This document shows, one piece after another, positions 19,010 to 28,196 of a DNA stretch of 64,000 nt. Numbering within the stretch: the first letter of the stretch is position 1; the number at the start of each line of letters is the position of its first letter. The notes under the pieces were generated by a model, which saw only the letters and a program-made list of their open reading frames with translations, was not told the origin of the DNA and ran no database searches. The translations under genes were made by a program, and so were the position numbers. Source of the stretch: Cyclobacterium roseum (GTDB lineage: Bacteria > Bacteroidota > Bacteroidia > Cytophagales > Cyclobacteriaceae); assembly GCF_010119225.1 (NCBI RefSeq), contig NZ_WNKF01000014.1, forward strand, positions 1-64,000. The letters are read 5' to 3'.

Positions 19010-19957
19010 ATGGTATTTGAAAAGAAACATAAACGGATTGCTATACTGGGATTAGGAGGAGTTGGAGGCTTTTTGGGCGCAAAGCTGCTCCTCGCAGATC
19101 GTCCGGCGGGAGTTGAAATTACCTTTGTCGCCAGGGGGGACACCTTGGCATTTTTGCAGGAGAGTGGACTGGTATTTGAGTTCGACCAACAAAAAGCCGT
19201 GATTCATCCCGATCGGATTCAGAAAAGTGGCAGCCCTTCCACGCCATGCGATGTGGTTATCCTGGCTACGAAAGCACCGGGATTGGTTGCGGCCGTACAG
19301 GAAAATCAGGGGCTCTTTTCCGAAAAGACGCTGGTAATCCCCTTGCAGAATATGGTGGACGCTGCCAGCCGGATCCGTCCCTTCGTTAGGGAGGCTGAGG
19401 TGTTGGATACCTGTATCTATCTAATTTCCAACGTTGTTAGCCCCGGAAGGGTGAAACATCTGGGAGGACCGGGGAATGTGGTAGCCGGAGTACTTTCGCA
19501 ACATGATTTCCAGTGGTTTTTTTCTTTTCTGGAAAATTCTGGCGTGCCAGTCAATTTGACTCCTGACATCCAGCTTCACCTGTGGAGAAAATTTTTGTTT
19601 ATTTCGAGCTTGGGTTGCCTTAGTGCTGCGTATGGGGTGAGTTTTGGCCAGGTGAAGGACTCTCCAGAACTGATGGCAGACTGGCGGGGATTAATGCAGG
19701 AATTAGTAGCACTGGCCCGTGCTAATGGAATCGCACTAAACGATGAAGACCTGGAAGTTACCCTCTCCCTGCTTTCAAATTTTCCTTACGACTCAAAATC
19801 TTCTTTTCAACTCGATGTAGAGCAGGGCAAAACCGGCGAAAAAGCGACACTCGTGGAGGATGTCATCGAAAAGTCCCGGCAAGTCGGGTTGGAAGCATTA
19901 AACTATCAAAGAATGGGAGAACTAATAGACACAAAAATAAAGGCATTCCGCAAATAA
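19010..19957 (+). CDS. Ketopantoate reductase-like (ApbA/PanE family) protein
   Basis: 315 residues. The N-terminal NADP-binding loop is ILGLGGVGGFLGAKL (residues 13-27), followed by ARGD and VILATKA segments as in ketopantoate reductases. The C-terminal helical domain has LWRKFLFISSLGCLSAAYG, which carries the conserved catalytic Lys. The family reduces 2-dehydropantoate to pantoate in coenzyme A synthesis, although several paralogues act on other substrates, so panE is not assigned with certainty. Monocistronic, followed by a strong terminator. Confidence 0.85.
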   Translation: MVFEKKHKRIAILGLGGVGGFLGAKLLLADRPAGVEITFVARGDTLAFLQESGLVFEFDQQKAVIHPDRIQKSGSPSTPCDVVILATKAPGLVAAVQENQGLFSEKTLVIPLQNMVDAASRIRPFVREAEVLDTCIYLISNVVSPGRVKHLGGPGNVVAGVLSQHDFQWFFSFLENSGVPVNLTPDIQLHLWRKFLFISSLGCLSAAYGVSFGQVKDSPELMADWRGLMQELVALARANGIALNDEDLEVTLSLLSNFPYDSKSSFQLDVEQGKTGEKATLVEDVIEKSRQVGLEALNYQRMGELIDTKIKAFRK

Positions 19958-20036
19958 TTGGCCTTTCTGTTCGGGAACAAGCACCTGCTTAGGTAAATAA
20001 GTTCATCCCCGACAGATGGCCAAAGCGTATGAAATG

Positions 20037-20072
20037 CAGAAAGTCACCCGGTTAAAGGTGACTTTCTGTTTT
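20037..20072 (+). terminator. Intrinsic terminator after the ketopantoate reductase-like gene
   Basis: Perfect 12-bp stem (CAGAAAGTCACC at 20037-20048, complement at 20057-20068), 8-base loop, then TTTT. It sits between two convergent genes and probably serves mainly the plus-strand one. Confidence 0.88.
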
Positions 20073-20095
20073 AACATCTAAAAATGCTAGGTGAA

Positions 20096-21793
20096 TCAGG
20101 GCTTTGAAATTTCAAAATTCACCTGTTTACCTTTAATGGTGTTGGTATTCATTACTTTGATTACGTGCGTAACATCTTTTTTGGGAATGTCCACAAACGA
20201 AAAGCTATCGTAAATATCTATTTCGCCTATGCTTCCTCCGGATACTCCGGTTTCACCCGCAATGGCACCTACGATGTCATTGGGACGAATCCGGTCCTTT
20301 TTACCCAGATTCAAAAATAGCCGGGCCATATTTGGCTCTCTTTCTCTTTTCCCCTTTCTTCCGCCTCGTTCGCTTCCACGGTGACTTTTGCCCCCCCGGT
20401 CACGATCCGGACGATCTCTTCTGGGGCGTTTGTCATCCCTTCCGAAAGCCCGGTCTTTATCGGGAGTGAAATTCATTTCTTTGAACTTTTCCACCGCTTC
20501 TCCTAAATGCAACTTCACCAGCCCCATGGCAACCTGCTCCAGGGATATCCCTTCTGCCAATAAATTGCCTATCACTTCTTCAAATACCTGATCGTCTCCG
20601 GTTTTGGCAAGCTGTCGGTGAATATCTTTGATAAGCTGCTCTTTCTTCATTTGGATCAATTGATCCACTGAAGGGGGAGCTGCTTTATCGATTGAGGTTT
20701 TGATAAACCTTTCCAGATCATTTATTTTGCCAGCATCCCTTCTTCCGGAAACAAAGCTAATGGCAGTTCCTGATTTTCCGGCCCTGCCAGTACGACCTAT
20801 TCGGTGAACGTAATTTTCTTCGTCCAATGGCAGGTCGAAATTAAATACCGCTTCTACATTTTCTACATCAATGCCCCTGGCAGCGACATCTGTCGCAACC
20901 AACACGGCGCAATGCCCTTTTCTGAACTTATTCATGACCTTGGTACGCTGTGCCTGAGACAGGTCACCGTGCAAGGCCTCTGCAGGAACTCCTTTGGCAT
21001 TTAGTTCTTCCGTAACTTCATCCGTAACCCTTTTGGTATTGCAAAAAATAACACTGAGTTTGTATTGATGAAGGTTTATCAGCCTGCTAATAAGGTCCGT
21101 TTTTAAACCAGACCTCACTTCATAATATACCTGTGATATGTTTTCTACGGTTAGTTCTTTTCGGAGTACTTTGATGATCTCCGGATCCGTCTGATACTTT
21201 CTGGTAAGTTCCAGAATAGGTTTCGGCATGGTAGCGGAGAAAAACACCGTTTGCCTTTCATTAGGCATGGAACTCAGTATGGTTTCGATGTCTTCGCGAA
21301 ATCCCATGTCCAGCATCTCATCGGCTTCATCCAGAACAATCACTTCCACCTGACTCAGGTCTAGTGTTCGCCTGTTCATGTGATCCATGATTCTTCCAGG
21401 GGTGCCTACTACAATCTGAACACCCCTTTTCAGACTTCTTATCTGCCTGTCAATGGCCTCTCCACCATAAATACAGGTAGAAGAAATTTGCTTTTTGTAC
21501 TTGGTGAGTTTGACGATTTCTCCCTCTACCTGCACGGCCAGTTCCCGGGTAGGGCAGAGAATCAATGCTTGTGGCTTGCTTTTGCTGGTATCGATCCGGT
21601 CGATGATCGGAATGCCAAATGCAGCCGTTTTACCGGTTCCCGTTTGAGCTTGACCGATGACATCGGCGCCTTGTAATAATAGGGGAATGGTTTGTGTTTG
21701 AATAGGGGAAGGTTGGGTATAGCCCATATCTTCCACTGCCCTCAGGATTTCTTCCGAAACCCCAAGGTCTGAGAATGTTAATTCGTTTTCCAT
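20096..21793 (-). CDS. deaD: DEAD-box ATP-dependent RNA helicase (DeaD/CsdA type)
   Basis: The start is taken at 21793 (MENELTFSDLG), the normal beginning of the Q-motif region; the longer frame adds 20 unlikely residues. All helicase motifs are visible: AQTGTGKTAAFG, PTRELAVQ, TPGRI, VLDEADEML, SATMPK, VATDVAARGID and HRIGRTGRAG. A basic Arg/Gly-rich linker (RPRRDRPDRDRGG) precedes a C-terminal DbpA-like RNA-binding domain (residues about 490-565). It unwinds structured RNA in ribosome assembly and cold adaptation. A strong consensus promoter lies about 110 bp upstream, leaving a 5' leader of around 100 bases. Confidence 0.95.
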   Translation of the reverse strand: MENELTFSDLGVSEEILRAVEDMGYTQPSPIQTQTIPLLLQGADVIGQAQTGTGKTAAFGIPIIDRIDTSKSKPQALILCPTRELAVQVEGEIVKLTKYKKQISSTCIYGGEAIDRQIRSLKRGVQIVVGTPGRIMDHMNRRTLDLSQVEVIVLDEADEMLDMGFREDIETILSSMPNERQTVFFSATMPKPILELTRKYQTDPEIIKVLRKELTVENISQVYYEVRSGLKTDLISRLINLHQYKLSVIFCNTKRVTDEVTEELNAKGVPAEALHGDLSQAQRTKVMNKFRKGHCAVLVATDVAARGIDVENVEAVFNFDLPLDEENYVHRIGRTGRAGKSGTAISFVSGRRDAGKINDLERFIKTSIDKAAPPSVDQLIQMKKEQLIKDIHRQLAKTGDDQVFEEVIGNLLAEGISLEQVAMGLVKLHLGEAVEKFKEMNFTPDKDRAFGRDDKRPRRDRPDRDRGGKSHRGSERGGRKGKREREPNMARLFLNLGKKDRIRPNDIVGAIAGETGVSGGSIGEIDIYDSFSFVDIPKKDVTHVIKVMNTNTIKGKQVNFEISKP

Positions 21794-21901
21794 GAAATGT
21801 TCCTTACTTCTCAAAGCCACGGTATTCCTAAATATCCCAGTGTCGATCAACAATAAGGAACCCCACGGCGTAGGAGAAAAATATTAAATTATAATAAGTT
21901 G

Positions 21902-21932
21902 CAAAGGTAAGAAAAAATTATTTTCAAAGCAA
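21902..21932 (-). promoter_or_regulatory. Promoter of the DEAD-box helicase gene
   Basis: On the minus strand, TTG (21930-21932), a 20-base spacer, then TACCTTTG (21902-21909), a perfect match to the Bacteroidota -7 box TAnnTTTG. The predicted transcript starts near 21897 and has a roughly 100-base leader. Confidence 0.75.
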
Positions 21933-22004
21933 TGAAATTGACAAGGAACAAAAAATAATTACTTACTAAGCGGATCCACTGCTAAATATTATTTCGAATA
22001 TAAC

Positions 22005-22032
22005 CAAAAAAAGGGCTGTAAAGCCCTTTTTT
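22005..22032 (-). terminator. Intrinsic terminator of the citrate synthase gene
   Basis: Stem AAAAGGGCT/AGCCCTTTT with a 4-base loop and a T-run on the minus strand (A residues at 22006-22012), 23 bp after the stop of the citrate synthase gene. Confidence 0.9.
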
Positions 22033-22054
22033 ATTTGGTATAACTCCTGCTGAT

Positions 22055-23341
22055 TTATCTTTTTTCCATGGGAACGTATGCTCGCTGAGTTGAGCCCACA
22101 TATACCTGCCGGGGTCTCCCGATAGGTTCGTTGTTTTCCCGCATCTCTTTCCACTGCGCGATCCAGCCTGGAAGCCGACCCAGGGCAAACATGACGGTAA
22201 ACATATCGGTAGGAATCCCCAGGGCACGGTAGATAATACCGGAGTAGAAATCCACATTGGGGTACAATTTACGTTCTACAAAATAGGGATCATTTAACGC
22301 TGCATTTTCCAACTCCTTGGCGATATCCAGTACCGCATCATCGATTCCAAGTTTGTCCAGGACATCGTCGGCAGCTTTTTTGATGATTTTGGCACGAGGG
22401 TCAAAGTTCTTATATACCCGGTGACCGAATCCCATCAGACGGAAGGGATCGTTTTTATCTTTAGCTTTTTCCAGGTATTTTTTAGAATCCCCACCATCGT
22501 TTTTAATTGCCTCCAGCATTTCTATTACGGATTGATTGGCTCCGCCATGGAGAGGACCCCAAAGTGCATTGATCCCTGCAGAAATAGAAGCATAGATACT
22601 GGCTTGGGAGGAACCTACTATTCGTACCGTAGAAGTAGAACAGTTCTGCTCATGATCGGCATGAAGGATGAGTAATTTATCCAGGGCATTCGAAATAACC
22701 GGATCTACCTCGTATTTTTCCGAAGGCAAGGCAAACATCATCTTCATAAAGTTGCCGCAAAAATCCAGGTTGTTGTCCGGATAATTTACCGGATGCCCCA
22801 TTTTATTTTTGTAAGCCCATGCTGCGAAAGTTGGCATTTTAGCCATTAGCCTAACGATGCTGAGTTGAATCTCTTCATCGGTATTGTTGGGGTCCAGGGA
22901 ATTGGGATAGAAAGCGGTGAGGGAACAAATAAGAGAGGAAAGAACGCCCATGGGATGTGCAACCGATGGAAATCCGTCCAGTATTTTCTTTATATCCTCA
23001 TGCACAAGCGTATGCTTGGTAATTCTATTAGAAAATTTTTCGTACTGAGCGGAAGTGGGCAGGTCGCCGTTAATCAATAGGTAGGAGACCTCCAGAAAAT
23101 TAGAGTTTTCTGCCAAATCTTCGATGTTATATCCCCTGTATCTGAGGATTCCTTCTTCCCCATCCAAAAAGGTGATGGCACTTTTTGTCGACCCTGTATT
23201 TTTATATCCGGGGTCTATCGTGATCAGACCAGATTGCCCACGGAGTTTGGCAATATCAACGGCCTGTTCGTTTTCGGTACCTTCGATGACTGGTAGATCA
23301 TATTCTTTTCCTTTAAAGGATAGTTTAGCAATTTCGGACAT
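22055..23341 (-). CDS. gltA: Citrate synthase (type II, hexameric class)
   Basis: 428 residues, the standard length for the bacterial type II enzyme. Conserved active-site segments include LILHADHEQNCSTST (catalytic His), the GPLHGGANQSV segment, GFGHRVYKNFDPRA (second His) and the aspartate-bearing VDFYSGIIYRALGIP. It condenses acetyl-CoA and oxaloacetate to start the TCA cycle. Monocistronic with its own terminator. The AT-rich 297-bp upstream region contains a 16-bp perfect palindrome that might be a regulator site. Confidence 0.97.
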   Translation of the reverse strand: MSEIAKLSFKGKEYDLPVIEGTENEQAVDIAKLRGQSGLITIDPGYKNTGSTKSAITFLDGEEGILRYRGYNIEDLAENSNFLEVSYLLINGDLPTSAQYEKFSNRITKHTLVHEDIKKILDGFPSVAHPMGVLSSLICSLTAFYPNSLDPNNTDEEIQLSIVRLMAKMPTFAAWAYKNKMGHPVNYPDNNLDFCGNFMKMMFALPSEKYEVDPVISNALDKLLILHADHEQNCSTSTVRIVGSSQASIYASISAGINALWGPLHGGANQSVIEMLEAIKNDGGDSKKYLEKAKDKNDPFRLMGFGHRVYKNFDPRAKIIKKAADDVLDKLGIDDAVLDIAKELENAALNDPYFVERKLYPNVDFYSGIIYRALGIPTDMFTVMFALGRLPGWIAQWKEMRENNEPIGRPRQVYVGSTQRAYVPMEKR

Positions 23342-23414
23342 ATTATTTTAATTAAATATATTATAAAACTCCAAATTGGATCAATTCAAAATATAATTTG
23401 GCACTAATGTAGTA

Positions 23415-23430
23415 AAATTTGATCAAATTT
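23415..23430. promoter_or_regulatory. 16-bp palindrome upstream of gltA
   Basis: AAATTTGATCAAATTT is a perfect inverted repeat, 74 bp before the gltA start. A second inverted repeat, CCAAATT (23371) with AATTTGG (23395), lies nearer the gene. Together they could form an operator region, but the base composition is AT-rich and chance matches are possible. Confidence 0.35.
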
Positions 23431-23610
23431 CACTTACACACGTACTTGAAAACGACTCTTAACTAACAGATTAAATAATGTTTTATTCTGTAAAAAGAAG
23501 AAATAACCTGATCATATTAAAAAAACAGGTTACAAATAATTTTAAATTATGGACCTAGCCTCCAAACTCGAAATTTAATTAAACTCACGCAATTAGTAGA
23601 AACAGCGCAT

Positions 23611-23635
23611 CAAAAAAAGCCCCGGAAGGGCTTTT
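23611..23635 (-). terminator. Intrinsic terminator of the suf operon
   Basis: Stem AAAAGCCC/GGGCTTTT with a 5-base loop and a seven-T run on the minus strand (A residues 23612-23618), directly after the stop of the bacilliredoxin gene. It marks the end of the seven-gene operon that begins with sufB. Confidence 0.9.
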
Positions 23636-23638
23636 GGA

Positions 23639-24055
23639 TTAACAAAAGTGCTCAAACACTTCGATTAAATGATCACCAATCATCTGGGCTGTTCTTCCCT
23701 CAATATGGTGCCGCTCTACGAAATGAACCAGTTCGCCATCCTTAAATAAAGCCATCGCCGGCGAAGATGGAGGGTAGGGCAGTACTTTTTCCCTGAATTT
23801 GGCGACTGCATCCGAATCATTCCCTGCAAAAACCGTCGCTAGCACCGTCGGCTTTTTCCCCGATTTATCCAGGGCAAATCGGACACCGGGTCTGGCAGCT
23901 CCCGCTGCACAACCACAAACGGAATTAACAACTACAAAAGTTGTTCCCTTGTGGTCCTTCAAATGGTTTTCTACATCCTCTGAAGACCTGAATTCTTGAA
24001 ATCCTACATCGGTTAATTCTGCTCTCATGGGAGCTATCAATTCCTCTGGATACAT
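23639..24055 (-). CDS. BrxA/BrxB family bacilliredoxin
   Basis: 138 residues with the CGC active-site motif (NSVCGCAAGAARPG, Cys near residues 47 and 49) of the YphP/YqiW family. These thioredoxin-fold proteins remove low-molecular-weight thiols from protein cysteines; in Bacteroidota the thiol partner is not settled. It is the last gene of the suf operon, 27 bp after the DUF59 gene, consistent with a role in thiol redox control during Fe-S assembly or oxidative stress; the link is inferred from the operon. Confidence 0.92.
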   Translation of the reverse strand: MYPEELIAPMRAELTDVGFQEFRSSEDVENHLKDHKGTTFVVVNSVCGCAAGAARPGVRFALDKSGKKPTVLATVFAGNDSDAVAKFREKVLPYPPSSPAMALFKDGELVHFVERHHIEGRTAQMIGDHLIEVFEHFC

Positions 24056-24082
24056 ATTTTTTTTGTTTGTTGATTTAAAATT

Positions 24083-24418
24083 TTATAAAAACCCAAGCTC
24101 TAGTTTGGCTACTTCTGACATCATGTCCTGGGAATAAGGAGGATCAAAGGTTAATTCTACCTCCACATTATTTACTCCCTCAATTTCCGAAACCCTCGCT
24201 TTTACTTCTGAAGGGATGGATTCTGCTGCCGGACAGTTAGGTGAAGTAAGCGTCATCAGAATGTATACGTTGTTGACTGGATAGACCGTTATTTCATAGA
24301 TCAATCCCAGTTCATACACATCTACCGGAATTTCCGGATCGTACACCTCTTTAATGGCGTTGACCACCTTCCGCTTGCTTTCTTCCTGTTCATCGGTAAT
24401 TTGTTCTGACTTTTCCAT
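24083..24418 (-). CDS. SUF-associated DUF59/MIP18 family protein (SufT-like)
   Basis: 111 residues. The MIP18/PaaD core is evident: IKEVYDPEIPVDVYELGLIY (residues about 23-42) and LTSPNCPAAESIP with the conserved Cys. Such proteins help mature Fe-S clusters. It lies between sufE (5 bp upstream) and the bacilliredoxin gene, as is common in this phylum. No N-terminal extension is present. Confidence 0.93.
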   Translation of the reverse strand: MEKSEQITDEQEESKRKVVNAIKEVYDPEIPVDVYELGLIYEITVYPVNNVYILMTLTSPNCPAAESIPSEVKARVSEIEGVNNVEVELTFDPPYSQDMMSEVAKLELGFL

Positions 24419-24423
24419 ACTTT

Positions 24424-24855
24424 CTAGGCGTCAATTTTAGATTGGTAGGCAAGAGCGAATAATTTCATTTGCTTGATCATCGCTGCCAGGCCATTGGATC
24501 TCTGAGATCCGATTATATTGCCCATGCCTATTTTTTCAATAAAGTATAAATCTGCGTCCAGAATTTCTTTGGCTTTTCTCCCCGATAGTACGCGAATCAA
24601 CAGGCTTATTAAACCTTTTGTAATATCGGTATTGGAGTCCGCCAAAAAATAAACCTGGCCATCACGAAGATCGGTAGTCAGCCATACTTTCGACTGACAC
24701 CCTTTGATGATGTTTTCTTCGGTCTTTTCTTTATCTGGAAATGCAGGTAGTTTGTCCCCCAGCTCCATGATGTAGAAAATGGTAGATTCCTTGTCATCGC
24801 CAAGGATTTCGAACTCTTCAATGATGTCTTTTTGTACCGCGTCTATCGATGGCAT
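24424..24855 (-). CDS. sufE: SufE cysteine desulfurase-activating protein
   Basis: 143 residues, the normal size. The sulfur-accepting Cys is in IIKGCQSKVWL (near residue 50). It receives persulfide sulfur from SufS and hands it to the SufBCD scaffold. The ATG follows the sufS stop with no base between, so the two are probably translated together. Confidence 0.96.
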   Translation of the reverse strand: MPSIDAVQKDIIEEFEILGDDKESTIFYIMELGDKLPAFPDKEKTEENIIKGCQSKVWLTTDLRDGQVYFLADSNTDITKGLISLLIRVLSGRKAKEILDADLYFIEKIGMGNIIGSQRSNGLAAMIKQMKLFALAYQSKIDA

Positions 24856-26112
24856 TTAATTTTTTCTTTTCGCTATTCGTGCCAGACTTTCATAAAGCCT
24901 GTCAATTTCTTCAATAGTATTGTAAACAGCAAAAGAAGCCCTAACAGTTCCTTCTATTCCAAACCGATTCATAAGAGGTTGGGTACAATGATGTCCCGTC
25001 CTCACGGCAATACCCGAAGCATCGAGCATCATGCCTACATCAAACGCATGCATGTTGTTAATCGTGAAGCTCAATACGCTTACTTTGTCCCTGGCAGTAC
25101 CTACGGGCACAAAGCCCTTAATCGCTGCACATCTCTCGAAGGCATGATTTAACAATTTGGCTTCCTGATTCCGAATGGCATCTTTCCCAAGGTCATTAAT
25201 AAAGGCAAGGGCGGCATCAAAAGCGATCACATCCGCTATATTGGGAGTGCCAGCTTCAAATTTGTAGGGGATTTCATTGTAGGTGGTCTTGGCAAAGGTA
25301 ACCTCATGGATCATTTCTCCTCCTCCCTGATAGGGAGGCATGGATTCCAAAAGCTCACGCTTCCCATATAACACGCCTACGCCGGTAGGCCCGTACATTT
25401 TATGTGCGGAGAAAGCAAAAAAATCGCAATCCAATTCCTGAACGTCTACATTCAGGTGAGCTGCACTTTGGGCACCGTCCACCAGAAACCTTGCTCCCTG
25501 TTCGTGGGCCAGATCTATCATTGTTTTCACCGGGTTGATCGTGCCTAAGGCATTGGATGCATGGACCACAGCTACCAGTTTTGTTTTCGCTGAAAGCAGT
25601 TGCTTGTAGGCCTGAAGATCCAATTCCCCACTATCGGAAACGGGAATTATCTTCAGTTGGGCATCGTTCTGCTCACAAAGCATCTGCCAGGGAACAATGT
25701 TGGAATGGTGTTCCATTGTGGAAATGATCACCTCATCGCCCGCCTTAATGAACTTTTTCCCAAAGGTACTGGCCACTAAATTGATGCTATCTGTGGTGCC
25801 TTTTGTGAATATCACCTCTTCTGCTGAGGGCGCATTGATGAAGGATTTTAGGGAATTCCTTGTCTTTTCAAATAGCTCTGTCGCCCGGGAGGCTAGCGTA
25901 TGAGCGCCTCTGTGGATATTCGAATTATCATTTTCGTAATAATGCTTCAGGGCATCAATTACCTGATCAGGCTTTTGGGTAGTAGCGGCATTGTCAAAAT
26001 AGGCGAGAGGCTTCCCGTTGACCTTCTGGTCAAGTACCGGAAACTTCCTGCGAATCTGTGCCAGATCCAATTCTTTTCTCTTTTGATCAGTAATGTCCGC
26101 CAAGTCTTGCAT
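24856..26112 (-). CDS. sufS: SufS cysteine desulfurase
   Basis: 418 residues, PLP-dependent class V aminotransferase fold. Visible landmarks are THHS-type EHHSNIVPW, the PLP-lysine segment SAHKMYGPTGVG (near residue 235) and the catalytic Cys in RTGHHCTQP (near residue 370). It converts cysteine to alanine and enzyme-bound persulfide. The start overlaps the end of sufD by 26 bp. The downstream neighbour sufE begins immediately after its stop. Confidence 0.97.
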   Translation of the reverse strand: MQDLADITDQKRKELDLAQIRRKFPVLDQKVNGKPLAYFDNAATTQKPDQVIDALKHYYENDNSNIHRGAHTLASRATELFEKTRNSLKSFINAPSAEEVIFTKGTTDSINLVASTFGKKFIKAGDEVIISTMEHHSNIVPWQMLCEQNDAQLKIIPVSDSGELDLQAYKQLLSAKTKLVAVVHASNALGTINPVKTMIDLAHEQGARFLVDGAQSAAHLNVDVQELDCDFFAFSAHKMYGPTGVGVLYGKRELLESMPPYQGGGEMIHEVTFAKTTYNEIPYKFEAGTPNIADVIAFDAALAFINDLGKDAIRNQEAKLLNHAFERCAAIKGFVPVGTARDKVSVLSFTINNMHAFDVGMMLDASGIAVRTGHHCTQPLMNRFGIEGTVRASFAVYNTIEEIDRLYESLARIAKRKN

Positions 26113-27397
26113 GTACTACTTTTTCACAATATTCCTTAAATCCTTCTTCTTTTAGCTGATCCAGCACCTCTCCGGCAAATGCATGCAAAAGCAATGCTTT
26201 GGCTGCATCTTTGCCGATTCCTCTGGCCCGTAAATAAAACAAGGCCTCTTCATCCAGTTGTCCCGTGGTACACCCATGCGAGCATTTTACATCGTCTGCC
26301 CAAATCTCAAGCTGGGGCTTGGTATTCACCGTCGCATCCTCCGACAGCAGAATATTGTTGTTCTGCTGGAAGGCATTGGTTTTTTGAGCATCCTGCCGCA
26401 CAAAAATTTTGCCATTAAAGACACCCCTGGATTGGTCCGCCAGAATGCCTTTATACAATTCATTCGATTCTGAATGCGGTTTTTTATGGTCCACGTTGGT
26501 ATGGTTGTCCACATGCGTTTTACCATTCAGCAGGTACAATCCATACATATTTCCTTCACAATTACTGGCGTTTAGATCCAGACTTAAATTGTTACGGATC
26601 ATTCCACCTTCCAAACTCAATACGATGGAGGTAAAGCTGGCATCTTGCTGGACTTCCGAACGGGTGTTGCTGACTTCCAGGTTTTTTTTGTGGCCATCTT
26701 GCAGTTTGTAGCTACGAACGTGTGCATTTTGCCCCACCTTCCATTCCGATACAGAGTTGACAAAAACCGGATCGTCTCCAAGGTAGATGGTTTGTTCGAT
26801 CAGGGTAAGCTGGGCATTTTTACCTACTTGTATAAAAACCCTGGGATGGATGCAAGCACCATTTTCATCTGGTCTTACGAAATTAACCAACAATAGGGGC
26901 TTTTCAATGATTTTCCCATCCGGAATGTCGATTCGAATTCCGTCACGAAAACACAGCGAATTTAAAGCCGTGAACGGATCGAATTCGTTCTTTTCAATGG
27001 CCCCAATTTGAGTCGCTTTTTCTTTACTAAGCTCATTAAGCGTTTGAAGCTGAAAAAGCTGTGGATCTATTTTTGAAAGGTGCGCATCAACTATTCCGTT
27101 GTTACATACCAACGTATATCCCTGATCCAACTGGAACAGCTCTTGCTGCCCCTGTATCTCCTTTTGCAGGTTGTCAATGGATGAAGGCGTTCCGAAACGC
27201 GTCAGCTGATCCGAAATCCGTTTGCTGATGGCAGTGTATTTGTATTCCTCATTTTTAAGCGTAGGCATGCCCGACACCTCCAAGACCTCTTTTGCTGATT
27301 TTTTAAGGTTGGAGTACAGGGGCAAATCCTGCATGGCCGCTGTGCCTGAGAGGAAAATTTTTGCTAGCTTATGATCTTTCTTAGTTGATACCGTCAT
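26087..27397 (-). CDS. sufD: SufD, Fe-S scaffold subunit
   Basis: The start is taken at 27397 (MTVSTKKDHK), 25 bp after the sufC stop; the longer frame running into sufC encodes 27 unlikely basic residues. The 436-residue protein has the beta-helix core of SufB/SufD proteins, with the HVDNHTNVDHKKPHSESNELYKG region split by GN and the C-terminal CSHGCTTGQLDEEALFYLRARG block. Partner of SufB and SufC in the scaffold complex. Confidence 0.95.
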   Translation of the reverse strand: MTVSTKKDHKLAKIFLSGTAAMQDLPLYSNLKKSAKEVLEVSGMPTLKNEEYKYTAISKRISDQLTRFGTPSSIDNLQKEIQGQQELFQLDQGYTLVCNNGIVDAHLSKIDPQLFQLQTLNELSKEKATQIGAIEKNEFDPFTALNSLCFRDGIRIDIPDGKIIEKPLLLVNFVRPDENGACIHPRVFIQVGKNAQLTLIEQTIYLGDDPVFVNSVSEWKVGQNAHVRSYKLQDGHKKNLEVSNTRSEVQQDASFTSIVLSLEGGMIRNNLSLDLNASNCEGNMYGLYLLNGKTHVDNHTNVDHKKPHSESNELYKGILADQSRGVFNGKIFVRQDAQKTNAFQQNNNILLSEDATVNTKPQLEIWADDVKCSHGCTTGQLDEEALFYLRARGIGKDAAKALLLHAFAGEVLDQLKEEGFKEYCEKVVHARLGGHY

Positions 27398-27422
27398 TTG
27401 TAATTGAAACCGTGCAAATTTT

Positions 27423-28184
27423 TTAAACTGTTGTTCCTGAGATCTCTTCTTTGATCCAGTCATACCCCTTATCCTCAAGTTCCAGAGCGAGGTCTTTTGA
27501 TCCGGATTTTACGATTCTCCCGTCAAAAAGGACATGGACATAATCCGGCACGATGTAATCAAGTAACCGCTGATAGTGCGTGACGACAATGGTGGCATTT
27601 TCCTTGGTCTTGAGCTGATTTACTCCATTAGCCACTACTTTTAGCGCATCAATATCCAGTCCGGAGTCCGTTTCGTCCAGAATGGAGAGGGTGGGTTCAA
27701 GTACCGCCATTTGAAAAATTTCATTCTTCTTTTTTTCACCCCCTGAAAATCCTTCGTTAAGCGCTCTGCTCAACAATTTTTGGTCGATCTCCACCAACTT
27801 CATTTTTTCTTTCATCAAGGAAAGAAATTTAACAGCATCCAAGGGCTCTTGTCCCCGGTATTCGCGGACTTGATTCACAGCAGTTCTAAGAAAATTGGTC
27901 GAACTGACCCCCGGAATCTCTACCGGATATTGGAAAGCGAGAAAAACACCTTCCCGCGCCCTGTCCTCAGGACTAAGGTCCAGCAGGTTTTTTCCTTTAA
28001 AATAAACCTCACCTTCGGTAACTTCGTATTCTTCCCGACCTGCCAGCACCGAAGCCAATGTTGATTTTCCGGAACCATTGGGACCCATGATGGCATGCAC
28101 CTCCCCAGGTTTGATTTCCAGACTGATTCCTTTTAATATAGGCGTGCCTTCTATAGCGGCATGTAGATTTTTTATTGATAACAT
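27423..28184 (-). CDS. sufC: SufC, ATPase of the Fe-S scaffold
   Basis: 253 residues, ABC-type ATPase. Walker A is GPNGSGKSTL (residues 34-43), the signature is FSGGEKKKNE, and Walker B/LDETDSGLD replaces LDEPDSGLD, with Thr where Pro is usual. It powers the SufBCD scaffold and is soluble rather than a transporter. It lies 12 bp after sufB. Confidence 0.97.
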   Translation of the reverse strand: MLSIKNLHAAIEGTPILKGISLEIKPGEVHAIMGPNGSGKSTLASVLAGREEYEVTEGEVYFKGKNLLDLSPEDRAREGVFLAFQYPVEIPGVSSTNFLRTAVNQVREYRGQEPLDAVKFLSLMKEKMKLVEIDQKLLSRALNEGFSGGEKKKNEIFQMAVLEPTLSILDETDSGLDIDALKVVANGVNQLKTKENATIVVTHYQRLLDYIVPDYVHVLFDGRIVKSGSKDLALELEDKGYDWIKEEISGTTV

Positions 28185-28196
28185 GTATATTGTATT

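Noticed and set aside
21794-21853. Longer start of the DEAD-box helicase
   Set aside because: The 20 extra residues do not belong to the family, and ATG 21793 fits the Q-motif start.
27398-27478. Longer start of sufD reaching into sufC
   Set aside because: Highly basic residues unlike SufD; the ATG at 27397 begins a normal sequence after the sufC stop.
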